Source: Owenia fusiformis | Lineage: Eukaryota > Annelida > Polychaeta > Sabellida > Oweniidae | DNA: 25,000 bases | Direction of reading: 5' to 3' | Assembly: GCA_903813345.2 (NCBI GenBank) | Contig: CAIIXF020000284.1 | Location: forward strand, 1 to 25,000 | Part shown: one piece after another, positions 1 to 9,243 of the stretch | Layout: each line of letters starts with the position of its first letter | How positions within the stretch are numbered: position 1 is the first letter of the stretch | Notes under the pieces: model-generated | What the model was told of the DNA's origin: nothing | Seen by the model: the letters and a program-made list of their open reading frames with translations, nothing else | Databases searched by the model: none | Position numbers and translations under genes: made by a program

Positions 1-556
1 ACTCATCAACACATATACACCACTCTATTATTCGGATTGTCTTATGAGAACAGGAGTGATTATAACTCATCAACACATATCTTTTTAACAAGATGTAAAT
101 GCGGGTGGACTTTAGAAGTACACTAGACGAAAAACGCTATTACCGCTGAATCTTATATGAACGCCCTTTTGCATGAAAGATGAACAGGTATTCACCTCTG
201 AATAGTTTGGAATTATTTAAATTATTGTATTCATAGATCCGTGCAACTTAATACTGTCAGGCCAATGTTATCTTCACATCAACGTGGTTAAATCGATGCC
301 ATTGATACAACTGTAGCAGTTTAAACTTGAAATTAAATATTAATTTGTAAATGGTTGTTCAAAAATTATAGAAAATGCAAATAGATATTTCAGAAACAGT
401 TTTGAAATGCAAAATTAATTGATAGATAATAAAGTTACTATAAACAATTTCAATTGGAAATAAGTCCGAATTGAGCCACAGGTGTGACGCAGTAGTTCTA
501 AGAAACACATTTAAAGTATTTCTTTGGTAAAGAACCTGACTAAAAAACTGACTAAC
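1..556. other. Non-coding stretch with a 16-bp direct repeat
   Basis: I see no convincing exon here on either strand. A 16-bp word beginning actcatcaac occurs at 1-16 and again at 65-80. If the TSP1-bearing gene continues past exon 557-736, this stretch is its next intron. Confidence 0.5.
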
Positions 557-736
557 CGACGCATGGTTGGTCGTAACAATGTTCAGTAAAACTCTCTTCT
601 GAGCTACCCTCACAGCTGCCCGCATATTCACTGCTATATCGTTCCGTCCTGGTGTGTGATTTCGTCCTAGTACCACTCCCACATGTAACAGAACACTCTG
701 TGTATTTCCACGAACTCCAACGGTTCCATCTGCAAC
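557..736 (-). CDS. TSP1-repeat exon C (distal, most diverged)
   Basis: This 180-nt internal exon has no start codon, runs from an AG acceptor just above 736 to a GTTAGT donor just below 557, and is phase 1 at both ends. It encodes one thrombospondin type-1 repeat of about 60 residues, with the WNRWSSW tryptophan ladder, CSVTCGSGTR, and six cysteines ending in CYDQPCVG. The W-x-x-W pattern is the known C-mannosylation context, and C-S-V-T-C-G fits the POFUT2 O-fucosylation consensus. Length, phase and cysteine spacing match the exons at 985-1164 and 1626-1805, but the sequence differs much more from them than they do from each other, so this is an older duplicate. Because the exon is symmetric it can be gained or lost without changing frame. 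TSP1 domains act outside the cell in matrix and protein binding. Which transcript it belongs to is inferred. Confidence 0.8.
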
Positions 737-984
737 CTTGATTACAAGAATAAAGGCAAGTAACCCGCGGATATAAATGGCATCGATGTTGACATTCGTA
801 AATTATTGAAGAAACTTGTTAAATGCCAACAACGACCAATCCTTTTATTTCATAGAAATCATAATTTTTCTGAGTGATTCAACGACAAATGAAAAGGTTG
901 AAGAGGATGTATTTTGTGAGTTGTGCTTCGTATTTCAAACGTTGTAGGAGACGTTTTAGTACATAAAAGTTAGGACTGACTTAC

Positions 985-1164
985 CAACACAAGGCCTGTC
1001 TGAACAGCTTTCAGTAAAACTCTCTTCTGAGCTACCGTCACAGCTGCCTGTATATTCACTGCTATAAAGTTTAGTCCTAGTGTGTGATTTAGTCCTTGTA
1101 CCAGTTCCACATAACACTGAACACTGTGTGTACTCCCAAGTTTGCCATGGACTCCATTTGCAGC
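985..1164 (-). CDS. TSP1-repeat exon A
   Basis: This is a 180-nt phase 1-1 exon with a TTAG acceptor above 1164 and a perfect GTAAGT donor below 985. It encodes a TSP1 repeat with CKWSPWQTW, six cysteines and an ending CSDRPCVG. It lies in unit A of the tandem duplication and differs from the exon at 1626-1805 by about four residues. One of these puts leucine where the O-fucose acceptor serine or threonine of C-x-x-S/T-C-G sits (CSVLCG), so this copy should lose that modification while keeping the W-x-x-W C-mannosylation motif. The reading frame runs open upstream of the acceptor to an ATG at 1228, but homology with the other copies begins only at the AG. Confidence 0.85.
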
Positions 1165-1407
1165 CTAATATCACAATATTGTTAAAAAAGATCAGACTTT
1201 CAATACCAAGTTTGCGGTATTCAGACAAATTAAGACATAAAGCATCTTAATTAAAAGTATTCATTAATGTATCAGAATCTGTTTACTTGGCAATTTAAAG
1301 TTGGATGTATACTCTTTAATCAAGCCGAATGTATATCAGTATGGGCAAATATTTTTTCATCACCATGGATTTTACTTTTGCTTTATTTGTAATTCGAATA
1401 AACTTAC

Positions 1408-1476
1408 CTTTACCAGATGGTATATAAGTTGGGCAGTATGTATATTGTTGAGATTCAAATGGGCATTTGACCAATC
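1408..1476 (-). CDS. Short candidate exon between TSP1 repeats (unit A)
   Basis: This is a 69-nt open segment, phase 1 at both ends, ending at a strong AAAG|GTAAGT donor. It encodes about 22 residues including KCPFESQQYTYCPTYIPSGK, with two cysteines. It is the unit-A counterpart of the last part of exon 2049-2267. The acceptor (ATAAAAG before 1476) has a poor pyrimidine tract, so use of the exon is uncertain. If spliced in, it joins the preceding and following TSP1 exons without a frame change. I do not recognise the domain. Confidence 0.45.
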
Positions 1477-1625
1477 CTTTTATTTAATAGGAATCGTAAT
1501 TTTTCTGAGTGATTCAACGACAAATGAAAAGGTTATAGAGGATGTATTTTGTGAGTTGTGCTTCGTATTTCAAACGTTGTAGGTGACGTTTTAGTACATA
1601 AAAGTTAGGGTTAGGACTGACTAAC

Positions 1626-1805
1626 CAACACAAGGTTTGTCTGAACAGCTTTCAGTAAAACTCTCTTCTGAGCTACCGTCACAGTTGCCTGTATATTCAC
1701 TGCTATATCGTTTAGTCCTAGTGTGTGATTTAGTCCTTGTACCAGTTCCACATGACACTGAACACTGTGTGTACTCCCAAGTTTGCCATGGACTCCATTT
1801 GCAGC
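1626..1805 (-). CDS. TSP1-repeat exon B
   Basis: This 180-nt exon has an ACTAG acceptor above 1805 and a GTTAGT donor below 1626, with both boundaries in phase 1. It encodes a full TSP1 repeat: CKWSPWQTW, then CSVSCGTGTR, then a Thr/Ser/Tyr-rich middle, then CSDKPCVG, with six cysteines in all. The O-fucosylation consensus (serine in CSVSCG) and the W-x-x-W C-mannosylation ladder are both present. On the minus strand it is the first TSP1 exon after the tyrosinase, and it follows exon 2049-2267 in compatible phase. The plus-strand frames opposite this exon are shadows. Confidence 0.87.
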
Positions 1806-2048
1806 CTAGTATCACAATATAGTTAAAAAAGATCAGACTTTCATTTCCCAGTTTGCGGTATTAAGACAAATTAAGACATAAAGCATCTTAATTATATGTA
1901 TTCATCAATGTATTAGAATTTGTTTACTTGGTAATTTAAAGTTGGAAATGTACTCTTTAATCAAGCCGAATGTATATCACTATGGGCAAACATTTCTTCA
2001 CCACCATAGATGTTACCATGGCTTTATTTGTAATTCGAATAAACTTAC

Positions 2049-2267
2049 CTTTTCCAGATGGTATATAAGTTGGGCAGTATGTATATTGTTGAACTTCACA
2101 TGGACATTTGACCCGGAAGTACTCAGCAGGACGCCGGCCTGAGAGGCCAAAAGAGGATGACTTAAATGATGCGTATATTTTCCCAATTGCATCTATAAAA
2201 GGAGCTAAGACACCTGCTTGTCGCTTCTTTGCCCATGTTTCCCGTTTAGATGACCTTGCACCACGAT
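2049..2267 (-). CDS. Linker exon between tyrosinase and TSP1 exons
   Basis: This is a 219-nt open segment with no usable start codon of its own, ending at a consensus AAAAG|GTAAGT donor. The best acceptor is TAATTTAG just above 2267, giving phase 1 in and phase 1 out; a second in-phase AG lies near 2206. It encodes about 73 residues: a basic start (SSKRETWAKKRQ), a more hydrophobic middle (GVLAPFIDAIGKIYASF), then a cysteine pair within KCPCEVQQYTYCPTYIPSGK. I recognise no domain. No start codon that avoids an early stop lies between it and the tyrosinase stop, and I find no AATAAA or ATTAAA on the minus strand there. The simplest reading is an internal exon of the tyrosinase gene, spliced from a GTATGT donor at 2425. 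This is inference and needs transcript evidence. Confidence 0.55.
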
Positions 2268-2417
2268 CTAAATTATGATGACATTGAATACCATTATGCG
2301 AGTGTTAATGGAAGGGCAGCTACTTTTCAAATGAGTTGATCGTAAAGGAGTACTCTTATCCGTCAGTTGAAAACGCGTATGTTACCTTAAATGGAATTTT
2401 AAATGTAAGTTAATTTA

Positions 2418-4929
2418 TCACATACAGTTATTTGCTAATTGTTTAAAGGGCAGCGTTTTAGAATATGCAACAAAAGGTGTACCGTTTATGTAGATGCTTG
2501 ATGGACAAGGACCGTATATTGAAATCCCAACTATTTCTCTTTTGAAGCATTCTACTTTGCATGGACGTCCATCTCCTGTATATGCAACAGGTTTGTATCG
2601 TTCACGTTCTCCTGCTTTTGGGCGACGAGTTGGAAAATAACCAGCATACTTTGGTCGATATGAGCCAGAAGATCGTGGTATATTATGATAATTGTAATAA
2701 TCACCAAAGTAGTAGGCCTGGTCTCTTCCTTTATAACTGACACCATACGTCTCGAGATAGACTCCGTTCACCCCATAATTTTTGTTACCACGTATGGGTT
2801 TGTCGCAGTATATTACCGCGGGAATGAAAGAAGTTCCTTCCCCACTGCTATTTGAACTTAGGAATGGCTTACAGCGGTTGTCTTTTGTATCACAATACAA
2901 ATATGCCGAATTGCCACAATGAGGACAAGCTGGACGTTTGTCACATGTATAATACGTTGACGCAATGAGCGTGCTCAATCCTTCAATGTTGCGTATTGGC
3001 GAGACCCAGTCGCTAAATGGCTGCATCAGCGCTTGAGGATGATGTGGAGGTTGGCCAAAGTTACTCGGGTATTCAGTACTAATATTCGTTACCTGGCTAT
3101 TCTGTCTAAACTCTTCCCATAAGCAATCAAAGAAGGCGTGATGTAACCAGAAAGTGGGATCATTAGGCGAGAAAAAAAGATCCCCCATTTGTCCAAATAT
3201 ATAGTTATGGGCCTTATTATGTACTTCCTCAAACAGCATACATTCAAATGAACCACAGGCTATCTCCTCGTACCTAGTTTTATTCAAAATCGCCTGTATA
3301 TCAGCTGGTGTTGTGAGCTGATGCGGAAAGTTTTGCACGGCACGTGTAAGTTTTCTACCATCCGTTGCATCCCAATTAGCAAAGGGTCCCGTTGTTACGT
3401 TACCATCTCCATTTCCAAGGAAAGTAGGACCCCAAATACTGGACAAATGAGGAGTTGGTATACCTTGTTCAATGGTTGAATCCCAAAATAGTAACGACAC
3501 TCCTGGTATGTGTTGCTTCAATGCAATTTCAAACCTGCAATGTTCATTTTGTAAAATTAATAGTTGTTTGCATATACATGTAGCCATTCTGATCAAATTT
3601 TAACTTTTACCCATATTTTTCAATCTTTCGGAATTCCTTATATCCCATCCATTTTGGAATGGTTTTAAAATATCATTTCATACTGAAATATAAACAGCAA
3701 ACCATGTACATAATCATTTGACATACATAAGCAAGAAAACCCTGTGCCAAGGTGGAAACGCCGCACCCCCATGCGCCCCAATTGCAACGGCTCCATGGTG
3801 AAATGACACTAATGTGTCGTATTTGTTGGTAGTATTAAACGGCCCATCAATCGGATCGTTCTTTAGCATGTTGATAGCTCGGTGAAATTTCATCCGCTCA
3901 GTATATGATGCCACGCGATACTCTTTCCTTGTGCCGATTGGGAACCCGTGAACACTTCTTTTCTTCGAGGGCTTTATATCAAACAAAAAGATGTTGACAA
4001 TATATTGTAAGAAAGATGTTCCTTCCATACAATTCACCGAAGAACATAAGGGTGCATAATATGACTAAATAAGACTCCATTGGACTGGTATCAATGTTCA
4101 ATGGGGACGTAATGAGATTACCCGAGAAGCTTTCCCATTCATGTTTACGACCAGTTCTGAATCTGGCGCAATTCTGCAAAGCTAACACTAACAACTCACG
4201 TTTAATGATTCGGTCAAATGATCTAGAAGTCCTTTAAGCCAATCTTTCTGAGATTCTGTAAATCCTGTCCCACCACCTGTCTTATTTGCCGCGGTGGCCG
4301 ACCATTTAAACATGTTATCACATTGCCAGGTGTGTTGCTGAATATCCAATCCTGCATAAAGTGTGTTTATAATGGATTTTGATTTTGAGAGAAACATCAA
4401 AAATAAATATGAATTTTAACATGTGTCTATCCCCAAAATGACTGCAACAATGGCTATACAGTACATAAGACAATCAACTCTAGAACTCAATGAACATTAA
4501 TCAAAGCAAAATCCAAGATAGCGATGACAATGAATTGATTGAAACAATTGACAATATTTCAACCCTAAACTTAAAAAGGGAGACTCATCGCAAGAACTGC
4601 AACTCGTAAAATCCGATCAAAACAGTATATCATCACAAAAGTAGTGAAAATGTAATGCTGAAAAGGGCAACATGGTTTGTTGTGTATGGCAGTCCATGTT
4701 CAATATTTATTAGCATTAGCATAATATGTAAGTACTTGCCAGTATACGCGGTCCTGCTTTTAAATTTAGTGTACGATTCTTCGCAGTCTTTCTTACTGTA
4801 TTTCCTGTAGTTACCCTTACACGTTCCGTTGTAGACTTCTGCCGGCGGTGCATATCGTTCAAAGGTTGGCTTCACAACATGCAGGAAAACAACAACGATT
4901 GCAAACCTTGCTAGATTTATCAACGTCAT
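2418..4929 (-). CDS. Secreted molluscan-type tyrosinase (four exons)
   Basis: Exons on the minus strand are 4740-4929, 4200-4351, 3727-3971 and 2418-3534 (boundary phases 1, 0, 2), giving about 567 residues. This is a type-3 copper enzyme oxidising phenols and catechols to quinones; relatives serve in periostracum and shell-matrix tanning and pigmentation. Residues 1-22 form a signal peptide (NLARFAIVVVFLHVV). CuA shows FHHG (172-173), AHGG (H181) and FPPWHR (H190). CuB shows EEVHNKAHN (H301, H305) and FWLHHAFFD (H328). A cysteine-rich stretch, CPHCGNSAYLYC, follows near residue 410, then a Tyr/Gly-rich tail with three more cysteine pairs. All copper ligands are present, so it should be active. 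The first intron is best read as GC-AG (ACTG|GCAAGT), the only choice that keeps phase. The last exon ends in TGA at 2418, but a GTATGT two codons earlier is a phase-1 donor leading to the TSP1 exons. The start is the first ATG, directly before the hydrophobic leader. Confidence 0.92.
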
Positions 4930-5035
4930 TGTCCTGAAGTTTTATGTATGAGTATCATTTAGTCTGAGAACTCAATCTCTATAAGAGGAGGGGGATACCC
5001 AAGGGTTAAGAAAAAACAATATGTTCAATGCAAAG

Positions 5036-5046
5036 TTATATATAGA
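5036..5046 (-). promoter_or_regulatory. Candidate TATA box of the tyrosinase gene
   Basis: The minus strand reads CTATATATAA about 107 nt upstream of the tyrosinase ATG, which would give a 5' leader of roughly 75-80 nt. It is the best TATA-like word upstream. AT-rich background makes chance matches common. Confidence 0.4.
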
Positions 5047-5292
5047 GATGACTTATCGTAATTAATCGAATTTAAAATTCTTTTAAAACTCTAATCAATC
5101 CAGGATGCATGTATTAGTACTCGAAATGCTGACAATATTTGTAATCCAACGTAATTTTACATTTAGAAAATATCTTAACCAATCATATCGAGGCCTCCTG
5201 TATCACGTTTTCACCTGGGCATATTCCGCAGGTGAGTATGACAAACTCCGCAGGTGGTTGCAAAAGTGTGTAAACAAGATAAACATAGAATC

Positions 5293-5493
5293 ATGAAAAA
5301 TAAAAAATCCCTTAAAAACAGTGCTAAATATGCAAAAGTCTACCTCGAGGACTTCCAAACCCAGGAATTACGTAAAATGAACTATAATATGAGAACAGTA
5401 TTATCTGCTGCTGGAAAAGAAAACCAATTTGTATTGCGAAATGGAGTTTTCCAAAAGAAACTGCAGTCCACCATTCCTAATGTCAACAAATAG
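5293..5493 (+). CDS. LINE leader frame, ends in TAG in frame with ORF2
   Basis: This frame has 66 codons, is Lys/Asn/Gln-rich and has no recognisable ORF1 motif (no RRM, coiled coil or CCHC knuckle). It ends ...NVNK then TAG at 5491-5493. The next codons, in the same frame, run without a stop into the endonuclease and reverse transcriptase. The endonuclease opening WNVNG (5527-5541) lies before the first downstream ATG (5596). The leader is therefore either the N-terminal part of the polyprotein, cut off by a single nonsense mutation, or is joined to it by readthrough. The ATG at 5293 is the first in this frame. Non-ATG starts further upstream would run into probable flanking DNA. Confidence 0.5.
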   Translation: MKNKKSLKNSAKYAKVYLEDFQTQELRKMNYNMRTVLSAAGKENQFVLRNGVFQKKLQSTIPNVNK

Positions 5494-8400
5494 GGGGACG
5501 GCCGGTGTCGACTTAACCTAGGCACATGGAATGTTAATGGCTTTTCACGGTATGAAAATGACAATTCACAATTTAGAAAAGCAGTAATTGCCAACATGGA
5601 TATTGATATTTTAAGTGTCAATGAAACTTTTCTTCGGAAAAATGAGAACCTGGATATATCTGATTACACATGGTTTGGAAATAATCGAAATACTGTTGCA
5701 CAAGCCAGACGAGGATCAGGAGGTGTTGGATTTTTAGTTAAAAACTCTATTTTACTGCTATTTACCTGTGAAATCCTTGATCAGAATACTCAGGACATAA
5801 TCTGGATTCGCCTAAATTCGAAACACTCGGATTATAATATAGTGCTTTGCTCAGGGTATCTTCCCCCAGTCTCGAAGTCTACACGTGACACTGATTCTGA
5901 ACAATTCTTTGAAAAAATCACCGAAAGTTTTTATGTTTACCAAAATACAGCTAATGATCTTTGTATAATGGGCGATTTTAATGCTAGGATTGGAATGAAT
6001 ACTGACTACATTGAAGGAATCGACCATGTACGTGAAAGAGATATACTCGACACACAAGAAAATGGTCACAAATCAAGCTTCCTAACATTTTTAACTGATA
6101 GCAACATATGCATTCTAAATGGTCGCTATAACAAGGAAAACAATGATTTTACATGTATTTCTCAAAAAGGACGCTCAGTGGTGGACTATATGTGTTGTCC
6201 ACAGGAATCTCTTGAAAATTATGAAAATTTTAAAGTTCATCGGATGACAACCATTATTGACAATTATAATCTCACTGCCCCTACAGCACTTCCCGATCAC
6301 TCTATCTTGACATGCACTCTGAAATATCTGCAGGATTCCACTGAATCTGTATACAATTGGGATGAAATGATTGATGCAGAAACACCTTTAGTACAGCCAC
6401 CTAAAAGATATAAAACAAATGGAATCACAGGTGATTTCCTTTCAAGTGAAGAACTTTCTCGGCAAATAATGGAAACAATAGATAGGATAACAAATGAGGA
6501 AGTATCTGTCAATCAAATAAAAACTCTTTATGACACATTTGTTAAAACAGTGTCAACAGAAATGGACCGTTTATGTGAACCTATACCCCAGCAAACCAAT
6601 CCAACCCACAAACGTTCTAAATCATGTAGAAAACCTTATTGGAGTGCTGAGCTTCAATCATTATGGGATAAGGTTCAAAAAGCTGAACAAATATGGATAC
6701 AATGCAAAGATACAGCGAAAAGACAATGTCTCAAAGCAACTTATTGTATTGAAAGGCGTTGTTTTGATAGGAGTCTAAGGAAAGCTAAGCGCAGATATCA
6801 GAAGCAAGAACAAGACCATCTATTTGATCTGTACAAATCATCCAGTTCACAGGACTTTTGGAAATACATAGGGAAAATAGGAATAGCCAACGAGCGTACC
6901 AAAGATGTTCCGTGGACAATGAAAAATCAATCTGGTGAATTGGTGTATGATAAACAGCTAGTTCTGAACCACTGGGCTGACACATATGAAAAATTATATT
7001 CATCCGCTCAGAATAATCCTATGTTTGACTCTGATCACTTAAAATATATAAAACAACAAGTAGCCAATATAGAAGGTAATGCTACTGACAATAATTTAGA
7101 CATAAATAAAGATATTTCATTTAAAGAGGTTGTAGAGGCAGTCGGTAGGGCCAAAGTTCGTAAAGCTGTAGGAATTGACTCTATACCAGCCGAGGCTTTG
7201 AAAAATCCACTTTGTATAACCATGTTACACAGAATTATGGTACTCTGTTTTAACTCTGGCACTGTGCCAAGTCAGTGGATGGAGGGTATTATACACCCAA
7301 TATATAAAGATGGAGACCCATGTAATCCTCTGAACTATCGTGCCATTACATTAATATCTGTGCCTTGCAAGGTCTACACTGATATTTTGAACAAGCGCCT
7401 AACTCAATTCCTTGAGGACAATAACCTTATTCATGATGAACAAGGGGGCTTTCGCAAGGGACGTGGTTGTCAAGAACAAGTTCACAGTGTATACTCAATC
7501 ATCAATAATAGGAAACTTTCTAAGCTTGATACTTTTATTTGCTACATTGACGCAACTAAGGCATTCTCGAGTGTTAATCGAGACTGCCTATGGTATAAAC
7601 TCAATAAGATTGGCATCAAAGGCAAAATCTTTAAAGCAGTTCAATCCCTATATGAAGATGTGACATGTAACATTCGCATAAATGGCCTACTATCTCCAAA
7701 TGTAAACGTAAGCAATGGCTGCCGGGAAGGCTGTCTGCTATCCCCGACATTATTTTCAGTGTATGGGAATGATCTAGTGTCCGACATTAACAGTCTACAA
7801 TGTGGAATACAAATGGAGGACGAGAACATAGGCATCCTTCTTTATGCTGATGACATAGCGCTTATTGCAAGCTCAGCTGATAACTTACAACAGATGTTAA
7901 ACACTCTACATGAATGGTGCCGCAAATGGAGACTTCTAATTAACCCTCGAAAATCTAAAATAGTGCATTATCGCCCAAAATCACATCCTAGGTCAGACTT
8001 TGCTTTTAAATGTGGGGACTTTGATCTGGATTATACAGACACTTATAAATATCTGGGGATCTGGCTCCAAGAGCATGTGGACTCAACACACTCTGCCAGA
8101 GAAATTGCAAAATCGGCAAATAGAGCCCTGAGTGTAATTATCAGCAAATACAAGCAAACTGGGGGTATGGAGTTCGCAGTTTACAACAAGCTATATGACT
8201 CTTTAGTCCAGCCTATACTAAACTATGGCTCATCTATATTTGGCCTCAACCAACATCAATGCCTGAACAATGTTCAAAATAAAGCTGGCAAGTTCTTTCT
8301 AGGTGTAAACAAACGCACTAGTAATGAGGCTGTTAGAGGAGATCTCGGATGGGACACTCCACATTTAAAACAAAAGGTGGAATGTGCTAGATTGTTCATT

Positions 8401-9039
8401 AAACTGAAGTCCATGAATCAGAATAGGCTGAATTTTAAAATACATGAATGGTCCATTAAACGGAAAAGCAGTTGGGACTTTAAAGTTAATTCAATGTTAA
8501 ATACATGTAATATAAATTTCACTGGTCATACCAAGGACATTTTAAAACAGTTTACTAACTCTCTTCGAAATTCTGATAAATTTATCCATAACATATGGGA
8601 TGATAGAAATAATGAAATTAATGGCAATAAATTGAGGCAATATAGACTGTACAAATATGGTGTTTGCAAGGAAGGGTATTTGGCCCTACCAAAGCATCAC
8701 CGTAGGTCACTCGCTAGATTCAGAACTGGTACTTTACCCTTAGCAATTGAAACAGGGCGCTACACAGGTATACCATTACACGAAAGGAAATGCTTATTAT
8801 GTGACATGAATTGTATTGAAGATGAAAAGCATTTCTTATTAGAATGTAGCCATTATGATGATCTAAGATGTTATTTTTATGAAAATGTTAAAAAGAAATT
8901 GCCTTATTTAGATGTAACATCAGCCAATTCTACACTTCTTTTTGTCTCCATTATGAATTGTACTTCACTCCAAAGACCATTAGGAGCTTTAGTTTATAAT
9001 ATGTGCAATAAGAGATCTCTTAATATTGATAGGCTATAA
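5494..9039 (+). CDS. LINE ORF2: APE endonuclease and reverse transcriptase
   Basis: This is a 1181-residue open frame after the TAG; the first ATG is at 5596, and the residue numbers here count from it. The endonuclease shows WNVNG (before the ATG), SVNETFL near residue 8, GDFNAR (126-131) and the terminal PDH (D234, H235). The reverse transcriptase shows an IYKDGDP...YRAITLIS block, motif A with IDATKAF (D652), motif B with GCREGCLLSP, the YADD catalytic pair at 750-753 and KYLGIWL. The C-terminus has a C-x2-C-x9-H-x4-C knuckle (C1066, C1069, H1079, C1084). The encoded enzymes nick target DNA and prime cDNA synthesis from the element's RNA. Translation from the ATG alone would lose the N-terminal endonuclease strand with its Asn. 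No frameshift or further stop is seen, so the copy is otherwise intact. Confidence 0.95.
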   Translation, partial: GDGRCRLNLGTWNVNGFSRYENDNSQFRKAVIANMDIDILSVNETFLRKNENLDISDYTWFGNNRNTVAQARRGSGGVGFLVKNSILLLFTCEILDQNTQDIIWIRLNSKHSDYNIVLCSGYLPPVSKSTRDTDSEQFFEKITESFYVYQNTANDLCIMGDFNARIGMNTDYIEGIDHVRERDILDTQENGHKSSFLTFLTDSNICILNGRYNKENNDFTCISQKGRSVVDYMCCPQESLENYENFKVHRMTTIIDNYNLTAPTALPDHSILTCTLKYLQDSTESVYNWDEMIDAETPLVQPPKRYKTNGITGDFLSSEELSRQIMETIDRITNEEVSVNQIKTLYDTFVKTVSTEMDRLCEPIPQQTNPTHKRSKSCRKPYWSAELQSLWDKVQKAEQIWIQCKDTAKRQCLKATYCIERRCFDRSLRKAKRRYQKQEQDHLFDLYKSSSSQDFWKYIGKIGIANERTKDVPWTMKNQSGELVYDKQLVLNHWADTYEKLYSSAQNNPMFDSDHLKYIKQQVANIEGNATDNNLDINKDISFKEVVEAVGRAKVRKAVGIDSIPAEALKNPLCITMLHRIMVLCFNSGTVPSQWMEGIIHPIYKDGDPCNPLNYRAITLISVPCKVYTDILNKRLTQFLEDNNLIHDEQGGFRKGRGCQEQVHSVYSIINNRKLSKLDTFICYIDATKAFSSVNRDCLWYKLNKIGIKGKIFKAVQSLYEDVTCNIRINGLLSPNVNVSNGCREGCLLSPTLFSVYGNDLVSDINSLQCGIQMEDENIGILLYADDIALIASSADNLQQMLNTLHEWCRKWRLLINPRKSKIVHYRPKSHPRSDFAFKCGDFDLDYTDTYKYLGIWLQEHVDSTHSAREIAKSANRALSVIISKYKQTGGMEFAVYNKLYDSLVQPILNYGSSIFGLNQHQCLNNVQNKAGKFFLGVNKRTSNEAVRGDLGWDTPHLKQKVECARLFIKLKSMNQNRLNFKIHEWSIKRKSSWDFKVNSMLNTCNINFTGHTKDILKQFTNSLRNSDKFIHNIWDDRNNEINGNKLRQYRLYKYGVCKEGYLALPKHHRRSLARFRTGTLPLAIETGRYTGIPLHERKCLLCDMNCIEDEKHFLLECSHYDDLRCYFYENVKKKLPYLDVTSANSTLLFVSIMNCTSLQRPLGALVYNMCNKRSLNIDRL

Positions 9040-9243
9040 TCACTAAATGAGTATGCATGTCACCTAAGTTCCCTTTATAAAATATTTATTTAAAATGTAT
9101 CTAGTCAGAAACTCCTTGGTTTTATGATGCCTCTTTTTAGTGCTTCGAGCTATCAACCTTGGGGAAGATGGTCTCAATTCACTACTGCAGAGGTGTATAT
9201 TATCTATGGGGTTCTTTTTTATTTATTCACTGCTCATGCAAAT

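Larger units (their letters stand above)
834..2111. repeat. Tandem segmental duplication, two units of about 635-641 bp
   Basis: Unit A (about 834-1468) and unit B (about 1469-2111) are near-identical head-to-tail copies. The offset is 635 bp across the left part and 641 bp to the right of a 6-bp insertion near 1608. Each unit holds one TSP1 exon and a short upstream exon ending at GTAAGT, plus their introns. High identity in introns as well as exons points to a recent unequal exchange. The words around both junctions read gacc. The exon at 557-736 is an older, diverged copy of the same kind. Confidence 0.9.

Noticed and set aside
359-682. Minus-strand ORF of 107 codons starting MGVVLGRN
   Set aside because: It is a different frame across the TSP1 exon 557-736; the TSP1 frame, which lacks an ATG, is the real one.
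1301-2142. Two similar plus-strand frames (1301-1582, 1942-2142) that could be paralogous small genes
   Set aside because: They resemble each other only because they lie in the tandem duplication. The minus strand of the same DNA carries splice-bounded exons, and the plus frames have no domain.
4734-4735. GT donor for tyrosinase exon 1
   Set aside because: It leaves phase 2 while exon 2 needs phase 1, shifting the frame out of the conserved reading; the adjacent GC donor fits.
5105-5296. 63-codon plus-strand ORF upstream of the LINE
   Set aside because: It has no motif and crosses the probable 5' boundary of the LINE.
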